The notes: generated by a model not told the origin, from the letters alone. DNA of 6,334 bases from DATAYF01 sp036272735 (GCA_036272735.1 DATAYF010000374.1:1-6334); one strand, 5' to 3'; counted from the first letter of the stretch, positions 1-5,880 are shown. Program-made: numbers and translations.

Positions 1-18
1 CGCTTTTCTCCTTCGCTT

Positions 19-54
19 GTTGCGTCTGGTCTCGCACGCGAGACCAGACACAAC
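19..54. repeat. Strong inverted repeat (hairpin) upstream of the TetR gene
   Basis: An 11-bp perfect stem (24-34 with 39-49, GTCTGGTCTCG / CGAGACCAGAC) closes on a 4-nt loop. After one C/A mismatch it continues for four more pairs (19-22 with 51-54). Neither strand has a T-run after the stem, so it is a poor intrinsic terminator as written. It could be a terminator of an upstream gene, an IS end or a protein site. The structure is certain; its role is not. Confidence 0.6.
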
Positions 55-171
55 CGCATGCCCCGATGGTGCATCGTCACGACGGGTCACGTGGACGACT
101 TCCCTCGTGCTGTGGCTCAAAAAGGACTCTTCCCTGAAGAAATTCTGTAGGGAGAGCACCTATTGACTAGC

Positions 172-187
172 ATTTGAGCTATCAAAT
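172..187. promoter_or_regulatory. Candidate TetR-type operator palindrome
   Basis: ATTTGAGCTATCAAAT is a perfect 6+4+6 inverted repeat (ATTTGA / TCAAAT around GCTA). It sits 16 bp before the ATG of the TetR-family gene, just upstream of the -10 box at 192-197 and over the expected -35 zone. TetR-family proteins commonly bind such palindromes in their own promoters, so autorepression is the natural reading. That this protein binds here is an inference. Confidence 0.5.
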
Positions 188-191
188 AGTG

Positions 192-197
192 TATACT
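192..197 (+). promoter_or_regulatory. -10 box of the TetR gene, probably driving a leaderless mRNA
   Basis: TATACT lies 6 nt before the ATG at 204, which would place the transcription start at or next to that ATG. No Shine-Dalgarno sequence precedes the ATG (the six bases are CCTTTT), which fits a leaderless message. The -35 is weak: TTGACT at 163-168 is 23 bp away, longer than the usual 16-18. The alternative is translation from TTG at 174, which also lacks a clear SD. Confidence 0.4.
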
Positions 198-203
198 CCT
201 TTT

Positions 204-848
204 ATGGAACATACAACTGAGTCCGACGGAAAAAAACGCACCTATCACTCACGCGTGCGCCAACGTCAAGCCGAGGAGACGCGCCGACGCATTTTGGAAG
301 CAGCGCGTTCACTGTTCGAGAGCCGTGGCTATACGGCGACCACACTGGATGCTATCGCCGAGATTGCTGAAGTCTCGCCAAAAACGCTTGGAGCCGTGTT
401 TGGCTCCAAGCGTGCGCTGCTAGCTGAGGTGATCAATCCTGATGCGTTCAGCACGCCTGTCCAGCAGCTTATCGAGGAATTGCGCACGACTGAGGACCCC
501 TCACGGCGACTCTCGCTCGTGGCTCAGATCACCCGCCAGGCTTACGAGCCGAGGGCCCGCTCACTGGAATTGCTGAGGACTGCCGGTGCGGTGGCACCCG
601 AACTGGCGGATCTGGCGCAGCAGGTCGAGGCGAGACGGCGTCAGAATCAGGCTCGGTTGACTGTCTTCTTGCGTGAACAGGGGGCGCTCACGCCTTTCCT
701 GTCGTTTGAGGAAGCGACTGGCGTGCTGTGGGCGCTGACCAGCTATGATCTCTATCGGATGCTGGTCGTGGAACAACGCTGGGAGCCCGAACGCTATGAA
801 ACGTGGCTAGCGCAGCTCCTGGTCCAGCATCTGCTTTCCTCCCGCTGA
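204..848 (+). CDS. TetR/AcrR-family transcriptional regulator
   Basis: This is a 214-aa DNA-binding repressor of the usual TetR length. Residues 26-72 form the N-terminal helix-turn-helix domain: RRRILEAARSLFESRGY leads into the HTH around DAIAEIAEVSPKTLGAVFGSK, where F66 and K69 match the family's YxxFxxK-like signature. The rest is an all-helical ligand-binding and dimer domain with no recognisable ligand class. ATG 204 is preferred over an in-frame TTG at 174, because the TTG lies inside the palindrome at 172-187 and upstream of the -10 box. The DUF998 membrane gene follows 48 nt downstream on the same strand and is the most likely target, together with the regulator itself. Family assignment is firm; the inducer is unknown. 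Confidence 0.93.
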   Translation: MEHTTESDGKKRTYHSRVRQRQAEETRRRILEAARSLFESRGYTATTLDAIAEIAEVSPKTLGAVFGSKRALLAEVINPDAFSTPVQQLIEELRTTEDPSRRLSLVAQITRQAYEPRARSLELLRTAGAVAPELADLAQQVEARRRQNQARLTVFLREQGALTPFLSFEEATGVLWALTSYDLYRMLVVEQRWEPERYETWLAQLLVQHLLSSR

Positions 849-896
849 GGGATGACCCGCTCCGGGCGAGGTCGATCGAAAGAAAGGACGTGCATC

Positions 897-1601
897 ATGA
901 ATCTCTCCCATCAATCCAATCAGCAACAAAGTGCTGATCCTCTAGAAGGAGGAAGTGTGCAAACAAAGACACTGTCGCTCACGAGGATATTGCTGCTCTG
1001 CGGAGCCATCGCCGGCCCATTCTTTATATTTACTTTGCTCGTACAGGACTACACCCGCCCCGGTTTCGACCCCCGGCTCGATTTGCTGAGCCTACTCTCG
1101 CTTGGCGACTGGGGATGGGTTCAGATTGCGAACTTTATACTGGCCGGCCTCCTGAATCTGCTCTATGCCGTTGGCCTTTGGAGGCGTTTACACCCTGGAC
1201 GCGGAGGGACATGGGGACCGATCTTCATCGGCGCGTATGGACTCGGTCTTCTACTGGTCGGCATTTTTAGAACCGACCCCGCCAACGGGTTTCCGCCAGG
1301 AGTACCCGCAGCCACTCAGCCTTCCTGGCACGGTGCTATCCATGCCCTGGGCGCTCTTTTCGTCTTTCTTCTGTTGGCGGCTGCTCTGCTGGTATTCGTC
1401 CGGCTCTTCTTGGCGTGGAAGGAGCGCTGGTGGGCTGTCTACTGTCTGGCAAGCGCTGTGCTTTTCCTGCTCATCTTTTTTACAGGCTTTACGAATGCGG
1501 CATTTATGGCACGAACCTTACGGCTGGCTGTACTCATTGGCTGGATGGCGGCGTCCTTGGTTGCCATAAAACTTGTAAGCACCCCGGATACGACTCAATA
1601 G
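897..1601 (+). CDS. DUF998-family six-helix membrane protein
   Basis: This is a 234-aa integral membrane protein of unknown biochemical function. Six hydrophobic segments are visible at about 31-50, 75-94, 106-124, 148-172, 179-198 and 208-226. Family-like features are the RPGFDPR stretch after helix 1 (54-60), the loop FRTDPANGFPPG (124-135) and HALGALFVF in helix 4 (149-157). The start at 897 follows AAAGGA (883-888). An in-frame GTG at 957 has a stronger SD (AAGGAGG, 946-952) and would remove 20 polar residues, so the N-terminus is uncertain. An in-frame ATG at 852 lacks support. The gene lies 48 nt after the TetR gene and is probably co-transcribed and controlled by it. DUF998 proteins often sit beside TetR regulators, but no substrate can be named. 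Confidence 0.85.
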   Translation: MNLSHQSNQQQSADPLEGGSVQTKTLSLTRILLLCGAIAGPFFIFTLLVQDYTRPGFDPRLDLLSLLSLGDWGWVQIANFILAGLLNLLYAVGLWRRLHPGRGGTWGPIFIGAYGLGLLLVGIFRTDPANGFPPGVPAATQPSWHGAIHALGALFVFLLLAAALLVFVRLFLAWKERWWAVYCLASAVLFLLIFFTGFTNAAFMARTLRLAVLIGWMAASLVAIKLVSTPDTTQ

Positions 1602-1644
1602 ACGCGAGACCATTAGTCCTCTCCCTGCCCATGTTGTCTCTCAG

Positions 1645-1693
1645 GAAACGCTTGAAAACTAGATGTTTGTCCGCTTCGGTTCTCAAGCGTTTC
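1645..1693. terminator. Hairpin between convergent genes, probable terminator
   Basis: An 11-bp perfect stem, GAAACGCTTGA (1645-1655) with TCAAGCGTTTC (1683-1693), encloses a 27-nt loop whose base adds an AAC/GTT extension after one mismatch. It begins 43 nt after the DUF998 stop and faces the 3' end of the minus-strand gene at 1764. On either strand the stem ends in TTTC but no long T-run follows, so it may be a weak bidirectional terminator. The rest of 1602-1763 shows nothing recognisable. Confidence 0.45.
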
Positions 1694-1763
1694 TATCATG
1701 GACGTTTCTCTGCCTCAATGTACTAGTTTGATGCAGAGTGAGGCTGCGTCGGCAAAAAGCGCA

Positions 1764-2165
1764 CTATTTGGCGCGTGGTTGAGCATTCTGCTGGCGCATG
1801 GTCTGACTTTCCACCCACACATCCTCAGCGTCTTCACGCACGCGCGCAGCGGCCCGGCGCAGGAACAGGCTTGTGCTTGCCGCCGCTACACTCACACGCG
1901 TACTCAACGTGTCTGCCAGTCCCTCCGCGCGTTGCGTCACCGTATCGATCTGCGCCGTTTGTGGTTTGGCAGATCCCGCCATCTGCTGCTCATCTCGCGC
2001 ACGAACAGCCCTGGTGACGTCTCGCACGCGTAAACGGGTACTGCCCCAAAAATGACCAAGGGCATGTGCGGCATCGCTGAGCAGCTTTTCCGCGCGCACA
2101 TTGCTGCTTTGACCAGGTTGATTTTCTCGTGCCTGACTCATCGAATTTGCCCCCTTCATGGACAT
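1764..2165 (-). CDS. Small charged helical protein of unknown function
   Basis: I do not recognise a family. The 133-aa product has no signal peptide or membrane segment. After a polar, probably disordered N-terminus (1-25) come two helix-rich stretches, about 26-62 (many R and D/E) and 72-124, the second with alternating Ala and charged residues (SLFLRRAAARVREDAEDVW). This pattern recalls amphipathic, phasin-like or coat-like proteins, but that is only a resemblance. The start is ambiguous. ATG 2165 follows GAGGTGAT, an excellent anti-SD match at short spacing. ATG 2177 and 2159 are also in frame, and ATG 2141 has its own AAGGGGG. Codon use looks genuine. It lies 15-30 nt downstream of the gene at 2193-2525 and is almost certainly in the same transcript. 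Confidence 0.65.
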   Translation of the reverse strand: MSMKGANSMSQARENQPGQSSNVRAEKLLSDAAHALGHFWGSTRLRVRDVTRAVRARDEQQMAGSAKPQTAQIDTVTQRAEGLADTLSTRVSVAAASTSLFLRRAAARVREDAEDVWVESQTMRQQNAQPRAK

Positions 2166-2192
2166 ATCACCTCTCATTTTTGGCCTACCTCT

Positions 2193-2525
2193 TTAAGAAG
2201 GATTTTCTGCCGACGCGTTGCCGGTTCCATCGCTGGATGCTGTTTGCTCATGCCCGGCCGCAGCCTTTCCCGAAGCTTCCTCGGCACCAGCCTTAGCTTG
2301 CTGGGTAAGATTGCGTGTAGCCTGGGCAGCAGAGGTGCCTACTGACTGTAGACCATGACCAACGTTGCGCGAAAGCGCGGTGACGGCATCTCCAGCAACA
2401 AGCACGCCAGATAATCCATAGACAACGCCGCGACGTAAAAGCCGACGACCCTTGGGAGAGAAGACAGCAGCAGCCACAGCGGCCGTGACGGCTATTTCAG
2501 GTTCGAGAAAATCTTCAAGTGCCAT
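2193..2525 (-). CDS. Small protein with hydrophobic N-terminus, DUF5132-like
   Basis: The 110-aa product opens MALEDFLEPE, then has a hydrophobic, Ala/Val-rich stretch (11-22), a basic patch SPKGRRLLRRG (23-33) and a second hydrophobic stretch (34-48). An Ala/Gln/Lys helical region follows (about 60-92) and then a polar Ser/Gly/Asn tail. The opening and the hydrophobic-basic-hydrophobic order resemble the short DUF5132 proteins of cyanobacteria and actinobacteria; this is recalled from memory and not verified. It may be membrane- or surface-associated through residues 11-48. ATG 2525 is chosen because AAAGG lies 11 nt upstream and the sequence before it is poorly protein-like, although the frame stays open to 2627. 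It heads a two-gene unit with the charged helical protein at 1764-2165. Confidence 0.68.
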   Translation of the reverse strand: MALEDFLEPEIAVTAAVAAAVFSPKGRRLLRRGVVYGLSGVLVAGDAVTALSRNVGHGLQSVGTSAAQATRNLTQQAKAGAEEASGKAAAGHEQTASSDGTGNASAENPS

Positions 2526-2625
2526 TTTAAGCTCTACCTTTCCAGTGTGCGCATACGAATGAATCTTCCTTGTCAACGAAACCATACAAGAAGTGCTATG
2601 CGCGCTATTATCAAGACTTGAAGCC

Positions 2626-2652
2626 ATTATAGGCCGGGATAAAATCCATCAA
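2626..2652 (-). promoter_or_regulatory. Candidate promoter of the two-small-gene operon
   Basis: On the minus strand a perfect TATAAT (2631-2626) lies 15 bp from TTGATG (2652-2647). This gives a start near 2619 and a leader of about 95 nt. A second possible -35, a perfect TTGACA, lies at 2576-2571 (minus), but its partner TATGCG at 2555-2550 is poor. Either would let the small genes be expressed independently of the P450 upstream. Confidence 0.35.
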
Positions 2653-2686
2653 CGTAAACATAGCGTGCATGGTACTTTCACCACAG

Positions 2687-3895
2687 TTATGCAGGCGTAA
2701 ACGCGATTGGCAACTGCTTGACGCCATAGAAGCCGAGCAGCGCGACAGGCTTCAGTTCCACATCCGCAAGACAGTGCATATCACGCATGCGTTCCAGCAG
2801 CAGGCGGATGGCGATGGGAGCTTCTAGTCGGGCCAGGGGCGCGCCCAGGCAGAAGTGAATGCCATGCCCGAAGGCCACGTGTTTATTGGGGTTACGCGTG
2901 ACATCAAAACACTCAGGATCAGCAAAAGCACGTTCATCCATATTTGCCGATCCAATCCACGGCACAATGTCCTCACCGGCGTGCAATTTCTGCCCGCGTA
3001 TCTCAACATCGTGAACAACCAGGCGAACGAGCGATTGCACGGGTGAGCAGTAACGCAGAACCTCTTCGATAGCTCCAGGGATCAGGTCCGAGTTAGCTCG
3101 TACCTGTTGCATGGCCTCAGGAAACATGTCAAAACACAGGATGGTCCCGCCGATCAGGTTGGTGGTGGTCACGTAGCCCGCTACGTAGAGCAGGCGGCAG
3201 AAGCCAATCAACTCGTCGTCGCTCAAGTGTGCGCCATCAATCTCTGCTTGTAATAAATCGCTGATCAGGTCTTGCTGGGGATCGCGTCGACGTTGTGCAA
3301 TCAACTGGCGGAAGTAGTCGCGTAGCTCGACAAAGCCAGGTCGTGATGAGTCAACCCGGACCTTATCACCCCGCCCTAAAAGGGCTAAATCGACCAGGGG
3401 TTTGAGCTGCTCGTGATCACCAGGCGGCACGCCCAACATCCTTGAAATCACCGTCACCGGTATGGGATACGCCACGTCTCGCATAATGTCGAGCTGCCTG
3501 CGCTCCATTAGCGGATCGAGGAGTTCCGTAACGATCTGTTCCACCATAGGAGCCAGCATGGCAATCCTCTTTGGCGTAAACACCTTACTAACCAGCGCGC
3601 GCAACTGGCGGTGGTATGGAGGATCGTTACGAATCAAGACATTCAAATCTGGCTCGACCAATGCATGCTCGTCCAACGAAGATTTAGAGGAAAAGGTGGC
3701 AACATCCGACAACACGTGCTCGATGTCGTCATAGAGGAAGAGTGACCAAGCATGCAATGACTCGTCATAGTAGACCGGTGCTTCCGCACGCATGACACGA
3801 TACCACGTAAAGGGGAAGTTGTCAGGGAGGGGTTTGTGAAAGGTAAAATGCTGCTCCTGGCGAGCTTCACGGAATGATTTAATCATTGTTTGCAT
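2687..3895 (-). CDS. Cytochrome P450 monooxygenase
   Basis: This is a complete 402-aa soluble bacterial P450 (class I type by length), a heme enzyme that inserts oxygen into an unknown substrate. The landmarks are in order: C-helix DPPYHRQLR (91-99), I-helix AGYVTTT (239-245), K-helix ExxR as E278-V-L-R281, and the heme loop FGHGIHFCLGAPLARLE (342-358) with Cys349 as the axial ligand. The I-helix lacks the usual acidic residue before the Thr pair (commonly AGxET or AGxDT; here Val242). ATG 3895 follows AAAAGGG with a 9-nt gap; an upstream GTG at 3934 is less likely. A divergent promoter region lies upstream. No ferredoxin or reductase gene is in the window, so redox partners must be encoded elsewhere. 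The subfamily cannot be named from the sequence alone. Confidence 0.95.
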   Translation of the reverse strand: MQTMIKSFREARQEQHFTFHKPLPDNFPFTWYRVMRAEAPVYYDESLHAWSLFLYDDIEHVLSDVATFSSKSSLDEHALVEPDLNVLIRNDPPYHRQLRALVSKVFTPKRIAMLAPMVEQIVTELLDPLMERRQLDIMRDVAYPIPVTVISRMLGVPPGDHEQLKPLVDLALLGRGDKVRVDSSRPGFVELRDYFRQLIAQRRRDPQQDLISDLLQAEIDGAHLSDDELIGFCRLLYVAGYVTTTNLIGGTILCFDMFPEAMQQVRANSDLIPGAIEEVLRYCSPVQSLVRLVVHDVEIRGQKLHAGEDIVPWIGSANMDERAFADPECFDVTRNPNKHVAFGHGIHFCLGAPLARLEAPIAIRLLLERMRDMHCLADVELKPVALLGFYGVKQLPIAFTPA

Positions 3896-4026
3896 AGCAA
3901 TGTACCCTTTTGAATACAAGCATCCGCTACTCACTATCGCCTCACTATTTATGTATGAGGTGCGACTCCTTCGTCATCATCCTCCCTATATCGTATCACA
4001 TTCTATTGCGAATGCCAATGGATTAC

Positions 4027-4054
4027 ATTATAATAATAGCCGTTCAGCAAGCAA
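4027..4054 (-). promoter_or_regulatory. Candidate P450 promoter (minus strand)
   Basis: On the minus strand TTGCTT (4054-4049) and a perfect TATAAT (4032-4027) are separated by 16 bp. The start would be near 4020, with a leader of about 125 nt before the P450 ATG. The -35 box lies inside the left arm of the inverted repeat at 4048-4100, so a protein bound there could control it. Confidence 0.5.
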
Positions 4055-4100
4055 CTGTTGTACTGGCAAGGGCCCTTCCCGCCAGGCATGAAGTTGCTTG
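4048..4100. repeat. 53-bp interrupted inverted repeat between divergent promoters
   Basis: The outer arms CAAGCAACT (4048-4056) and AGTTGCTTG (4092-4100) are perfect complements. Both are separated by 6 nt from an inner stem CTGGC (4063-4067) / GCCAG (4081-4085), which continues as GGG/CCC (4070-4072 / 4078-4080). Inside is also the 10-bp palindrome AAGGGCCCTT (4068-4077). Each outer arm contains a TTGCTT -35 box reading outward. It may be an operator region or a leftover of an IS end. Confidence 0.6.
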
Positions 4101-4122
4101 TTTGATACTCGCCTGCTATACT
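4094..4122 (+). promoter_or_regulatory. Candidate promoter reading toward the omega-RNA and IscB
   Basis: TTGCTT (4094-4099) and TATACT (4117-4122) are separated by exactly 17 bp, with a predicted start near 4129. The transcript would pass through the palindrome at 4148-4181 and the guide position into the omega-RNA and iscB. It mirrors the P450 promoter across the inverted repeat. The repeat TACTGGCAA occurs at 4061-4069 and again over the -10 box (4119-4127), which may mark a second protein-binding site. Confidence 0.5.
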
Positions 4123-4147
4123 GGCAACACAGGCCAATGGGATCAAT

Positions 4148-4181
4148 TATACACACCACTATTGCCATACCAGTGTGTATA
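4148..4181. repeat. 9-bp inverted repeat at the left edge of the IscB element
   Basis: TATACACAC (4148-4156) and GTGTGTATA (4173-4181) are perfect complements around a 16-nt spacer. A shifted pairing (TATACA + CACT with AGTG + TGTATA) is also possible. The right arm falls where the guide of an IscB omega-RNA is expected. The stretch 3896-4182 holds no believable gene, only this repeat, the larger one at 4048-4100 and the two promoters. Confidence 0.55.
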
Positions 4182-4182
4182 G

Positions 4183-4507
4183 AAGAAAGTCAACGATCCC
4201 CACGTATGAATGCGGGGGCTTGTCCCTTGTGTTGATGCCGTTTTCGTTGTCCAGCCGAGGTGCCAGAGCCGGAAGGCACGGCGCTGATTGGCACCAGCGT
4301 TACGCTCGTCATGACACCCAGGCGTGCTTCCTCAGCTTCTGGCGCTGTCGCTTAGCGTTAAAAGCACCTGTCGGGGTACAGGTCGGTGCGTTGAGCCGAA
4401 CAAGCGAGCGCAACCCCGGCGAGGGGAGCGTCCTGAATCAGCTTGCTCAGGACCGTCAAACAGCCCGGTAACGGGGCCTCGCAAGAGGCACACGAAAGGA
4501 GTCACCG
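4183..4507 (+). ncRNA. IscB omega-RNA (guide scaffold); 5' end approximate
   Basis: About 320 nt between the element's left end and iscB hold no credible gene but many hairpins. These are: CCCC/GGGG at 4198-4217; GGTGCC/GGCACC at 4259-4264 and 4290-4295; ACCTGT/ACAGGT at 4366-4383; CCCC/GGGG at 4414-4426; GTCCTGA/TCAGGAC at 4430-4436 and 4447-4453. Two adjacent GNRA-capped hairpins end the series: CCCG-GTAA-CGGG at 4464-4475 and GCCTC-GCAA-GAGGC at 4476-4489. This position and length match IscB omega-RNAs, which carry a guide at the 5' end copied from DNA left of the element and a 3' scaffold ending near the iscB start. The RNA and nuclease are probably made from one transcript. The fold is read by eye; some stems are mutually exclusive. 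Confidence 0.8.
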
Positions 4508-5797
4508 ATGGTGTTTGTGCTTGACCAACACAAAAAGCCGCTCATGCCCTGTACCCCCAGGCGCGCCCGCCTCCTGCTTGCACGCAAGCGGGCGGTGGTT
4601 CATCGACTCAGCCCCTTCACGATCCGTCTCAAGGACCGTCGCGTCCAGCAGAGCACGCTGCAAGCGGTGGTGCTCAAAATCGACCCTGGCTCGAAGACCA
4701 CCGGCCTGGCTTTGGCGCGGGTCGAGGAGACCGGCGAGGGGGAGGTGCACCACGCCCTGCATCTGGCCAAACTCGCCCATCGCGGGGAAGAGATCCGCGA
4801 CCGGCTGCGCACACGCGCCGGGTATCGGCGACGCAGGCGTTGGAGCAACCTACGCTATCGCGCGCCGCGCTTTCTCAACCGCCGTCGAGCGCCCGGGTGG
4901 CTGCCGCCCTCCCTGCGCTCACGCATCGACCATGTCCTGTCCTGGGGCAGGCGCTACCAGCGCTGGGTCCCGCTGGTGCGCATCGCGGTGGAGCGCGTGA
5001 AGTTCGACCCCCAGCTCTTGCAGCACCCAGAGATCTCCGGGGTCGAGTACCAGCGCGGAGAACTGGCTGGCTGGGAGGTGCGCGCCTATCTCTTGGAGAA
5101 GTTTGGGCGCAGGTGCGTGTACTGCGGGCGCACGGACACGCCCTTCGAGTTGGACCATATCCAGCCACGCCGTCGCGGCGGCTCCAACCGTGTGTCCAAC
5201 CTGGCGCTCAGTTGCCACGCCTGCAATGCCGCCAAGGGAGCGCAAACCGCCGCGGAGTTCGGCCATCCCGAGGTGGCTGCCCAGGCGAAACACCCGCTGC
5301 GGGATGCCGCCGCCGTCAACGCCACGCGCTTTGCGCTCTCTGACGAACTGCGCGCGCTGGGTCTGCCGATCACGACCAGCAGCGGGGGGCGCACGAGGTG
5401 GAACCGGGCGAGATGCGCGCTGCCCAAGACGCACGCGCTGGACGCGCTGTGCGTGGGGGAACTGGCAGGGGTGGCGGTGGGTAGGCACACCACCCTTGCG
5501 ATCACCGCCACGGGTCGCGGGCGCTACAGCCGCACCAACGTCGACACGTCGGGTTTCCCCGTTGGCTATCTGATGCGTCAGAAGCAGGTGATGGGCATCA
5601 AGACAGGGGACCGGGTGCGGGCGGTGGTCCCAGAAGGGTTTGCGGCGCAGGGGACGCAGACCGGGCGCATCGCCGTGCGCGCGAACAAGCAGTTTCGCAT
5701 GGGCAAGGTGCAGGGCATCCCCGCGCGTTTTTGCCGGGTGCTCCAACGGGCCGACGGCTACGACTATGCGGTGGTGGCGACCCCCTTGCGGGGATGA
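4508..5797 (+). CDS. iscB: IscB, omega-RNA-guided RuvC/HNH DNA nuclease
   Basis: A 429-aa RNA-guided endonuclease of the family from which Cas9 arose; with an omega-RNA it cuts both strands of a guide-matched DNA. Order of parts: N-terminal PLMP domain (KPLMPCTPRRARLLLARK, 10-27); RuvC-I LKIDPGSKTTGLAL with Asp59; Arg-rich bridge helix (about 92-127); RuvC-II VERVKFD with Glu162; HNH domain (about 200-245) with C203xxC206, DH at 216-217, Asn231, C236xxC239 and Asn240; RuvC-III HALDAL with His309 and Asp312; then a C-terminal interaction domain (about 320-429). Every expected catalytic residue is present, so it looks active. ATG 4508 follows AAAGGAG (4495-4501) at 6 nt. It is within the normal IscB size range. 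The stop codon overlaps a short C/G hairpin, as is common in this IS group. Confidence 0.95.
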   Translation: MVFVLDQHKKPLMPCTPRRARLLLARKRAVVHRLSPFTIRLKDRRVQQSTLQAVVLKIDPGSKTTGLALARVEETGEGEVHHALHLAKLAHRGEEIRDRLRTRAGYRRRRRWSNLRYRAPRFLNRRRAPGWLPPSLRSRIDHVLSWGRRYQRWVPLVRIAVERVKFDPQLLQHPEISGVEYQRGELAGWEVRAYLLEKFGRRCVYCGRTDTPFELDHIQPRRRGGSNRVSNLALSCHACNAAKGAQTAAEFGHPEVAAQAKHPLRDAAAVNATRFALSDELRALGLPITTSSGGRTRWNRARCALPKTHALDALCVGELAGVAVGRHTTLAITATGRGRYSRTNVDTSGFPVGYLMRQKQVMGIKTGDRVRAVVPEGFAAQGTQTGRIAVRANKQFRMGKVQGIPARFCRVLQRADGYDYAVVATPLRG

Positions 5798-5837
5798 CGG
5801 ACCCAGGAGCCCCCTCCCTTGCCACCAGGAAAGGAAC

Positions 5838-5880
5838 GCCTGCTTCCTCCCCATGGGTGAACCCAGGGGCATCCGCAGGC
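5838..5880. repeat. Palindromic right end of the IscB element
   Basis: The outer stem GCCTGC (5838-5843) pairs with GCAGGC (5875-5880). After a 5x5 internal loop comes CCCC (5849-5852) with GGGG (5866-5869), a bulged A at 5853, and TGGGT (5854-5858) with ACCCA (5861-5865) closing on GA. Subterminal hairpins of this kind are what the Y1 transposase TnpA recognises in IS200/IS605 elements. Uma2-like codons start right after it, so the right terminus is close to 5880. Confidence 0.55.

Larger units (their letters stand above)
4183..5880 (+). mobile_element. IS200/IS605-type IscB element without a transposase gene (approximate ends)
   Basis: The unit is a left end with a C/G-rich hairpin (CCCC 4198-4201, GGGG within 4214-4218), a structured omega-RNA region, iscB, and a palindromic right end (5838-5880). 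It is GC-richer than the AT-rich flank on the left. No TnpA (Y1 HUH) gene is present, so any movement would need TnpA from another copy. The left boundary is placed between about 4180 and 4192, and the right boundary between the iscB stop and the first clear Uma2 codons at about 5880. Such elements make no target duplication, so exact ends need comparison with other copies. Uma2 coding sequence resumes only on the right, so flanking DNA was lost or rearranged. Confidence 0.75.

Noticed and set aside
1..150. Open plus-strand frame from the window edge to TAG at 148-150, with an internal ATG at 58 (30 aa)
   Set aside because: It could be the tail of a gene entering from the left, but it runs straight through the strong hairpin at 19-54, has no recognisable family motif and no SD before the ATG. 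Too little to call.
1745..1785. Possible minus-strand intrinsic terminator after the gene at 1764 (GCGC...GCGC then TTTTT)
   Set aside because: Only a 4-bp stem can be formed before the T-run and it overlaps the stop codon; too weak to call.
1698..2033. Plus-strand frames opposite the small helical gene
   Set aside because: No RBS and His/Arg/Cys-rich composition; the minus-strand frame has natural codon use, a good SD and operon spacing.
3910..4182. 90-aa plus-strand frame in the P450-IscB intergenic region
   Set aside because: It crosses two promoters and two inverted repeats, has no SD and no family resemblance, and contains no Uma2 N-terminus.
4190..4507. CRISPR array or tracrRNA near the Cas9-like nuclease
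   Set aside because: There are no regularly spaced direct repeats; the region has unique hairpins, and the protein has the IscB size and layout, not that of Cas9.
4443..5000. 185-aa plus-strand frame overlapping the omega-RNA 3' end and the iscB start
   Set aside because: Arg/Ser/Cys-rich out-of-frame translation of iscB, which has its own RBS and full domain set in another frame.
4183..5880. Target-site duplication flanking the IscB element
   Set aside because: No convincing direct repeat was seen at the two edges, and IS200/IS605 elements are not expected to make one.
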